This document shows, piece by piece, positions 56,712 through 64,000 of a DNA stretch of 64,000 nt. The notes under the pieces were generated by a model. The model ran no database searches. It was given only the letters and a program-made list of their open reading frames with translations, and was not told the origin of the DNA. Where the stretch lies: NCBI GenBank assembly GCA_033807775.1, contig CM066313.1:60000484-60064483 (forward strand), given 5' to 3'. Every line of letters begins with the position of its first letter. Within the stretch, counting starts at the first letter, position 1. The translations under genes were made by a program, and so were the position numbers. The stretch comes from Saussurea involucrata. Lineage: Eukaryota; Streptophyta; Magnoliopsida; Asterales; Asteraceae.

Positions 56712-59700
56712 ACATGCGCCATTGGCGGATTGAAAGAGCGCAAGTTTATTCCTTATTTGCGCTTCCTTCAGCTTGCCATCCGACAACACATGGACGCGAA
56801 CCCGGACATCCCGTGTCGCATGAACCATCCGGTATGTCCTCAATTTAGCTTACACTATCTTGTAATTTGCAACCCGTCCAATGCCCAAGCGATGCCTATA
56901 CCCGAAGCCATACTGGCATACACAGATCCGCAAGCACCAAGTGTTATGTAGGCGAGCGTTAGGTGTTCCCGTGGTCTAGCCCGAGCCGGAGGGACCTCCC
57001 CAGGGAGCTAGGCCTGAGCGACGTGAGGGTCCAAGGACAAGAGGAGGCAGAGTCCGGGTAGCTGGGGCTCTCGGATGGGGCGTGTTGAGAGTACAGTCTA
57101 TGAGAGGAACCGAAGCGGGCGGTGCGGAGGATCTGCATGCCAGTACAAGCCATGCCACATGATCCTCCACAAGCGAATCTTCCCGACCGTCTATAATTAG
57201 ACAACCTACCCCTCCAAACACCATCTCGACCACCCGTACAACCGTTGAAGCCGAACCACCGGCTACTCTACACGAGGTCCCGGTTGTCACTGCTCCCCTA
57301 CTCGAAGAGGACCCCGAAACCGACACCACCGAACCTATTTCGCCATTCACCCTAACTGGCGTCCCCGACTCTGAAACGACCGACTTCGATACGGATCAAC
57401 CATTCGTATTTCAAGGATACCACCCCGTATCAGTCGTCGCCCGCTGATGCCAGAAAGATCTCCATCCAACTCACCCACACCCTCCGAAATCCTTACATCC
57501 CAGCCTATTACAGGAGACATAAAGAGAGAGGATGGAGGTTTAGTTGAAAATTTAAAACAAGTGAGACGGAGAAAATGGAGATCGAAAAAGAATCATGAGA
57601 GGGCGTGCTTACAAAATAGAGCGGAGAATGAGCGTAACCAAACATATGTTGCCTCATCTCATCCGTTGGGACGAGACATTGAAGAATTCGTCGTGGACCT
57701 AGCGACGCCATTGCACGACCTCCCTAGCCACTCAGCCAGCTCTCAATAGCTGGTTGTTTCAATTTCTCATGGGGACCTAGCACAAAGTCTATCGTTCTCT
57801 CACTCGGAGAGTTTCGGTATTGAAACAAGAGAACAACCTCCCCCATTCTTGACTTCTTTCTGTGCACCATTGAGTCTAGAGCCCTTTGATATTATCACAT
57901 CTTTGGCTAGGACACAAGACATTACAACTGCTAACATCGGTGCTCTTAGTGACCTGATCGGAACATCCGTAGTAAGTCTACCCTTGAGCGAATTACGAGG
58001 ATCGGATGGAAATCCTACCATAGTTAACATTATGCCAGCTATAAACGTAGGTGGTACTTCTGTTGAATCAACAGTCGTAACCTCAATGGGTAATCTAAGT
58101 CATCCCGGTGGTGATTTACCTGAACTTGTGTCAAGGAAATATATGGACGGCGCCTTAAAGGTTGTCCGCGAAGCAATGGAGAAGGAGTTCAGAACGGAGC
58201 TCGATAAAGTCAAGAGCCTATTCAAAGGGAAGGAGAAAGTGGTAGAAGCTGAAACCGCACCAACACCTCCATCGGCACCTACTCAGCAATCATATTCGAT
58301 AGATGATCTAAAGACCATGCTCTTAGCCCAACTGCTCCAACACACCAATACTGACTCCTCGACTGAAGCAGATCTCATCTCAGTACTCTGATCTCAAGAA
58401 TCTGCTCAACCGTCATCCATCAACACGCGATTGGATCAACTTGACACGACCCTGAAGGACGTTCAGAACGCCCTTACAACCTTGTCCGATAGGGTCACCT
58501 TTCTCGAAGACACCTTCAAGAGTCAAGCTGGCGGACTCAAACGCCAACACGATGACCAGGATGATCCTGATCACCGTGAGGGGGAGAACAAACGTCAAAG
58601 ACTGACAGAGTCCTAGCCAATCAACATCGAATCTACTCCAGTGGTTCAATCGGAACCATCAGCTGGGATATAATCCGACGATCAACCCCAAGCCCAGCTA
58701 AGTCTAGCCAAGATGGTCATCAATATGGACATCTCAGACGATGAAGACCCAACGGTTGAAAAGCCCGATGGAGAATCTCAAGCACTGATCGTCTACACCG
58801 CACCGGAAAGGGTTGCACTTAATTTGATAGACCCTGATTCTGAGATCGACCCGGAGACCGAAAATGCATGGTATGAAAAATCCGCCAGTGCTATAAACTT
58901 CGAGGTGAATTTGATCTTTCCTACCGATGTCGACGACGACTTTGATTACGATCAGTTCTTGTTGGAATCCGTTCATAGTACACCTGCTTACGCTAATCTG
59001 ATTCCCGAGACTTCTACGCCAACACATCCGACATCTTCTCAGCAACAAATTGCTTCTGATCAACCACCACAACCTGTCCGATGGGAGAAAATTATCATCC
59101 TTATCCCCTTCCTAGAGGATTCCCTGAAGAGGTTGTTCGTACATAAACTGGGTGTGCTTGACCCAAATTTTTGCCTCGGATTAGCAAAGTTCGACGGCGC
59201 TTACAGGAAACAATATCTAGAGGTAATGAAAAGATGTCTATCAGTCAGTCAGGTCAGAACAAAGCACAAGATCACCGAAGTTGTGAACATCCAATATGGC
59301 TGAATTCTGAAGATCTGCTACCCAGTATTTACCGTCAAAAGAGAAGATGGGAAAGAATGGAAATTCTCCGAAGCCGACTTCAAGAATCTCAGATTGAACG
59401 ACTTTCACCCAATCCTCAAAGACCTCCGAACTCAAATGATCTGACCGCTCCACATCACCAAAGCGCTTGAAGCTGTAAAGAGATTCCTGAAACACAAGGT
59501 AATGATGTCATACATTACTGATTTTCAGATGGGAGTCGAGCACCGGACGAAAAAGGTCAACATGCTGAAACCCGATCAGAAAACCCCTGAATTGAAGATG
59601 TATCTAGTCAACAGGTTGCTGCTACAACCAGAATTTGGAATCGTCTATCTCAATGATAAGAATGAAAAGAAGTTTCTCCGCTTTAGTCAAGTAGAAAGAT

Positions 59701-59954
59701 TTTGCGACAGAACTCTGCTAAAGGTCAGAGATGCTCTAAAAGGAATAATCACAAAGGAAAAAGAACTCCGGATTTCGTTTGCTGCAAGTCTAAACGAAAC
59801 GAACTCCCGAGACGCCTTGGAAATCATTGAAGACCGCATTGAGTTTCGTAAATCCATCCGAAGCTTCGAGATTCTGTTTGCACTACGTAAAAGATACGTT
59901 TCGAACTTTCGAGAGATTGAACTTCGATTCAAAGGCGGAGATTGTTGGGATTAA
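56712..59954 (+). pseudogene. Element D: downstream ORF, 5' end cut by B
   Basis: It begins mid-gene at the B insertion: KERKFIPYLRFLQLAIRQHM, PVCPQFSLHYLVICNPSN (end of the N-terminal module, as F), stop at 56949. About 900 bp follow with stops in all frames. From 57849 one frame runs to 59954 with stops only at 58389, 58614, about 58668, 59301 and 59442. Contents: EMEKEFRTELDKVKS-like helix, HREGEN with the internal PPT, acidic DISDDEDPTVEKPDG, DVDDDFDYDQFLLESV, and the C-terminal module from 59090 (PFLEDSLKRLFVHKLGVLDP, EDGKEWKFSEADFKNL, YITDFQMGVEHRTKKVNMLK, EKKFLRFSQVERFCDRTLLK). It reads through the PPT into the LTR (KGGDCWD). Closest to F and J. Confidence 0.78.
58579..58586 (+). promoter_or_regulatory. 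Internal polypurine tract in the D downstream ORF
   Basis: AGGGGGAG in frame as REGEN, in DPDHREGENKRQR. Confidence 0.45.
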
Positions 59955-60222
59955 AATATGATTGAATGGAAGTTCAAGGGAATAAATCATAAATTGTATT
60001 TGGGCTTGAATCTTGTAATGGGCCATGGGCCTGGTTAGTATAACCTATATATAAATAGCTTGTTTAACCTTAGTTTTAGGTTAATCGTCATTATTCAATT
60101 GCAAATACATTGTAAACACTCTGAAAAGGTTTATGAATGTTATATGGATGATGAATGGAAATCATATCGATTGTTGAATTATTCTATTGATTTCATACTG
60201 TTTGCACTAATCTGTGATCCAC
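59943..60222 (+). repeat. Element D: 3' LTR
   Basis: Starts TGTTGGGATTAAAATATG after GGCGGAGAT (a PPT weakened by a C). TATATATAAATAG near 60047. End placed at GATCCACA by analogy with the 281-bp F LTR; it could be up to 4 bases further. GGGCCATGGGCC just upstream of the TATA box parallels the CACGGGCCC block of F. Confidence 0.75.
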
Positions 60223-60335
60223 ACACATATTTCACCATGCGGGGGATCCGCCAACGGATAATAACCCATTTATGGAACCTCTTTTAGATGTAACTACGTA
60301 TACACGAAGGCGGAACAGTTCCAAGCATGCACATT
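60223..60335. other. Flank between D and H
   Basis: 113 bp not assigned to any element. Contains GGATCCGCCAACGGAT. The last five bases, ACATT, would be the TSD of H, whose other end is outside the window. Confidence 0.5.
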
Positions 60336-60903
60336 TGTAGAAACCAGGATTCAATCTTACAATCAATTAAGAACAATCAAACAGTAAAATGATAGAGAAT
60401 TGGATCAAAAAGCTTTGTATTCATTCAAGAACAGATTCCAGATCTAGAGAGAGAATCTCTCAAAGATTATAAAGTGAATACAAAGTTATGCAAAAGTTAG
60501 TTAGCTTACAGTTGCTAACTTCTATATATACTGTAAAGGAAAAGCTAAAGCTACAGTACATATAAGTAACAGACTAATAGAACAATTACACGTGTCCTAA
60601 TTAGTAACAGAATACAACTTAAAATATCCTAAGATATAAGTTCTGAACAACATGTTCAGAACTTCTGAACATCCTTCTGATTAAGTACCTCAGAACACAC
60701 TTTAAGCACTTGGACATTTTCGTCTTCACCTTCAGAAGTTCTGAGTCTCCTACTCAGAACTCCGAGCCTTCTGTTCAGACTTCACACTTAGATAATCTTT
60801 GCAGTATTCTCTGATCAGAACTTCTGAGTCTACTTACTCAGAACTCTGAGTCTTCAGTTCAGATCTTAAAACTTGTGTTTTTGACAAAACTCTAGATCTA
60901 ACA
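60336..60903 (-). repeat. Element H: 3' LTR
   Basis: 568 bp, minus strand TGTTAGATCTAGAG...GGTTTCTACA, with CACGTG near 60592, a TATATATAG-like box near 60525, and TCAGAAGTTCTGA words through the first half. Confidence 0.92.
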
Positions 60904-60917
60904 ATCTCCCCCTTTTT
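60904..60917 (-). promoter_or_regulatory. Element H: terminal polypurine tract
   Basis: AAAAAGGGGGAGAT on the minus strand, between the downstream-ORF stop (60919-60921) and the LTR. Confidence 0.88.
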
Positions 60918-61965
60918 GTCAAACACTCATGTACTTATCAACATTAAGTTCCTCTAGAGCAGGAACAATCTTCAGAAGAATTACATTTCTCAGAGCAAGT
61001 CTTCTATCAATCTTTTCAATGAGATCTTCTGTCTTTTCAACTTGAACTCCTTTTTGTATCTTTTTATTCAAACTGTTCTTGATAAATCTTAGAGTTCTAG
61101 AGCAGTATTTGGCAGCTTCACTAGCTCTGAAAAAGATCTTTTGTTTTTTATTATTCTTCAGTACAACACCCAATTCTGGCCATTCACTAACATATCCAGT
61201 CTTCAGAATATCTAGTTGCACATGATCATTATTTGGCTTGGAGAGATATACACATGGTCTATGCACATATAGAGTAACTTGAAAATCAGTATATGCATAC
61301 CATCTTTGAATGTAGAACATTGCTTCTCTCACTACAGCCAGTGCTCCTATTTCTACTTTGTACTTGCTACAATCTTTATTTTGCAGAAGACAATACAACC
61401 TGTAGAAATCTGTTACTGAGATCTTATCAAAGTCAGCTTCAGGGAAGTAGTAGACTTTTCCATCTTCTCTCAGAACCTCAAACCCATAGTATTCATTCTT
61501 TTTAAATTTCTTGACACAAATTTCTCTGATTCCAGTGATCATGAAATCAGAATATACAGACTGCTTCTTCTTCCCCACATATCTTGTCAATTCAGCACGA
61601 AACCATTGAGTAAATTCTGACTCATCATGATACACACTTAGAAAATTCACATCTCTTGGCTGAAAGAAATTTGGTAAAGTATATTCCAAGAATATGGCAT
61701 TTAGATCAACAGGTATTTCTTCTTCAATGGCTTCAGATTTTTCTGCTTGTTCAGCCTTTTGCATCTGAACATCTTGTGAAGATAATACATCTGGAATACC
61801 TTCATCAACATCATCAGTGTAAACACCATTAACTTGGTATTCAACAGGAAATACAAAATCAATATGTAGCAACTTCTTTGGATTTTCTTCTAAAAGCATA
61901 CAATCACTACACTATTTGATTCTTGTTCTGAGATCCAACCTTTCTTTGATATGTTTTGTACATTT

Positions 61966-62495
61966 TGTAAGTTCAAGATCTTATCTTACAATCAATATAG
62001 AAAGCAGTAATTGAGAAGTTGTATGATCAAGCCCAAATGTATTCAATGATGAACAGAAATACAGATCTAAGAGAGAGAGAATCTCAAAGATTACAAAGAA
62101 TGAATACAAGAATTACGAGAAAATCAAAATCAGTTAGCAACGCAGTGCTAACTACTATTTATACTGCAACGGAAATATTAAAGCTACAGTACAAATAAGA
62201 AAGACTAATAAGAACAAAACACGTGTCCTAATTAGCTTACAAATTACTAAGTAAAGTATCTCGTCATAAGTTCTGAACAGGTAGTTCAGAACTTCTGAAC
62301 ATTCTTCTGATCACGCTTCTCAGATCTTCCGACTCCTTATCTCAGACATCTGACTTCTCTTCCCAGACCTCTGACTTCTCTTATCAGTACTTCTGAGCTT
62401 TCACAGTCAGACCTCTGACTCCTCTACTCAGAACATCTGAGTCTTCTTATCAGATCATCAACACTTGGTTTATTGACAAAACTTCAGATCTAACA
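61966..62495 (-). repeat. B-family solo LTR in the H downstream ORF (TSD CATTT)
   Basis: 530 bp, flanked by CATTT at 61961-61965 and 62496-62500. Minus strand TGTTAGATCTGAAG...GAACTTACA. It separates RDKC from the TKHIKERLDL-like continuation, seen as CIKQIKERLEL in B. Confidence 0.92.
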
Positions 62496-63875
62496 CATTT
62501 ATCCCTCAGAATTGCTTTCTCACCTTCAGAAGGTACTTCCATCTCTATCAACAACCATTGTAATGTAGCATCACTGTATTTTACAAGATCATTCAGTCTG
62601 AAAAACATTGGTACACCATAAACTATGTAAAAGAAACCTTCATTTTCAATTCCTTCAATCACAAATCCACGAACACAGTTTTCATTGCAAGGCTTTCTGA
62701 TTGGCCAACTTAAATTTCATTTATCTTTTCCTGATTCAATGGCCAGTTGAAAGTCATAAACATGCATGTTTCTAACATATATTCCCAAAATCCTTCTGCA
62801 TTCAATTTCCATCCAAGTTTCTTCTGTGCTTGCAAAGAACTTTACCAGAAAGATTTGATCATCAAGAAACAATCTATGAAAGTCAAAACTAGTCAAAATT
62901 TACTTTCAAGTTTCCTTCCATCAGAACTTCCATACTTACATACTTCAGACCATCAAACTCTTCAGTTTGAAATTCCAACACCTTCTCAATTCTTTTCTGA
63001 ACATGTAACATTTCATCAGGTTTTCTCAATCTGTTTGAAGCTTCTACATATATCATTTGTACTTTTTCATCTATAAAGCCATCAATAAAGTTCTCAATAT
63101 CAACATACTCATCTTCTTTGCAGTAGAGATGCTCATAGATTTCTTCTGGAAAGATATCACGATGAAATTGGCTGGCAAGTGGAGTATCACTCTGTTTAAT
63201 GATGAAATCACATAATGGTTCTTCCAGTATTCGTAATTCAAGTCTTGGAATCACAATTGTTCTTCTGAACACATATTCCAAAGGCATGAAGTAATTTTCA
63301 ACTCTGTCATACACTTCATCAATAGCTGCCAACTCATCCAAAAAATGTAGTTCAAAATCATCTTGAAACTTACGTGAATATCCAACTGGGTGATCCTCTT
63401 CTCCCATCAAATCAATAGGCCTTACCAATCTGATACAACTTTGAACATTTTGAACATTAAGTACCCTCACCAATTCACTGTGCATTCTCCTTATCAGAAC
63501 ATCATTCAACCTCCTTTCTTCAACCACAGAGCTAAGATCACCTCCAGTGTAAGGAACAATATCTAAGCATGAAATCTCTGTATTCATTTCAGAACCAATT
63601 ATCATATCATCTGCCATAACCATTTCATCAACCATAACTGTCTGATCTGCCATAATTGTTTCATCTGCCATAACTAACTCATCTGTTCCAAAAATACTCA
63701 TCTCATCTGCCATAACTTTCTCATCTGCTCTAACCATCTCATATGACATAATTACATCAGAATTTATCTCCAATTCAGAAGTACTTTCCAGAATTTTATC
63801 AGTAACTTCTTCAGAAGTATTTTCAAGTACTTTCCAGAATTTTATCACTAACTTGGTGCTTTGCTTCTGCTTTTT

Positions 63876-63883
63876 CTCCCCCT
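63876..63883 (-). promoter_or_regulatory. Internal polypurine tract in the H downstream ORF
   Basis: AGGGGGAG on the minus strand, in frame as QKGEKK, in HHQKGEKKQKQ. Confidence 0.45.
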
Positions 63884-64000
63884 TTTGATGATGATAAGGC
63901 TCATTATCATCAAACTTTCTCTTCAAAGACTGAGTTGATTCAGATTCTGGTACTGCTATAGACAAAGGCATGATAGCTAGAGGCTTTGAAACACTAGCCA

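Larger units (their letters stand above)
60336..64000 (-). mobile_element. Element H: B-family copia element, 3' part only
   Basis: Minus strand: downstream ORF from the right edge to 60919, terminal PPT, 3' LTR. Same family as B by LTR and downstream ORF. Holds a solo LTR of its own family. Confidence 0.9.
60919..64000 (-). pseudogene. Element H: downstream ORF, doubled C-terminal module, lightly damaged
   Basis: The frame is open at the right edge; the ATG at 63971 is internal. Residues from there: the KGE motif with the internal PPT at about 30, a degenerate repeat of VMADE-type units (about 80-150), acidic and helical segments, then C-terminal module 1 (EPLCDFIIKQSDTPLASQF, GFIDEKVQMIYVEASNRLRK). 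One extra base near 62890 shifts the frame. After it, VYDFQLAIES, a TGA near 62715, GFFYIVYGVPMFFRLNDLVK; a solo LTR at 61966-62495; a stop near 61900; then module 2 from 61899 (DGKVYYFPEADFDKI, YTDFQVTLYVHRP, PELGVVLKNNKKQKIFFRAS) to 60919. Fewer lesions than B. Function unknown. Confidence 0.8.

Noticed and set aside
56682..56951. A gene starting at 56682
   Set aside because: The first ten codons are B LTR; the rest is the middle of the D downstream ORF.

Overview
The window is plant repetitive DNA. I see no host gene, tRNA, rRNA or bacterial feature. It is a pile of nested LTR retrotransposons, mostly Ty1/copia elements of Sirevirus type plus two related Ty3/gypsy elements. Evidence is TG...CA LTRs with 5-bp target-site duplications (TSDs), TGGTATCAGAGC primer sites, AGGGGGAG polypurine tracts (PPTs), and gag, protease, integrase, RT and RNase H motifs. 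The element families look to me like those of Asteraceae (lettuce/chrysanthemum type); that is recognition from memory, not a database result.

Layout, with my own element letters. J (1-2170, +) is the tail of a copia 'downstream ORF', cut off at about 2160. A (minus) is an old copia element with its 5' LTR at 33260-33518. It is broken into pieces at 2151-2926, 3434-3523, 7095-7669 and 28033-33518. The things that landed in it are a B-family solo LTR (2927-3433, TSD CACTT), the gypsy element G (3524-7094, minus, TSD GTTGT) and the 20.4-kb copia element F (7670-28032, +, TSD GAGGA). F itself carries the gypsy element K in its RT gene (15034-21308, TSD GGTCT) and an E-type solo LTR in its downstream ORF (25857-26112, TSD GCTCC). 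A appears to sit in the leader of E (33519-34404, minus), and E in the pol gene of B (34405-42851 and 56581-56711, +). C (42852-56575, +, TSD GGGAG) sits in the 3' LTR of B. B in turn sits in the downstream ORF of D (56712 to about 60222, +). H (60336 to the right edge, minus) is a second B-family element, with a solo LTR inside it (61966-62495, TSD CATTT). The implied order is D > B > E > A > F > K.

Each copia element with a 3' half has, after RNase H, a spacer holding PPT copies, then a very long extra reading frame. I call it the downstream ORF; in Sireviruses the equivalent gene is usually called env-like. Six versions are present (J, F, B, C, D, H). They differ strongly in sequence but share a C-terminal module, and F, B, C and D share an N-terminal module. 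All six carry an AGGGGGAG tract inside the coding sequence, and the three with a visible start (B, C, F) have a TATA-like box about 100-140 nt of exon upstream of the ATG. Every multi-gene element is damaged by stops, frameshifts or deletions. The cleanest reading frames are the gag of F, the pol 5' part of C and the J fragment.
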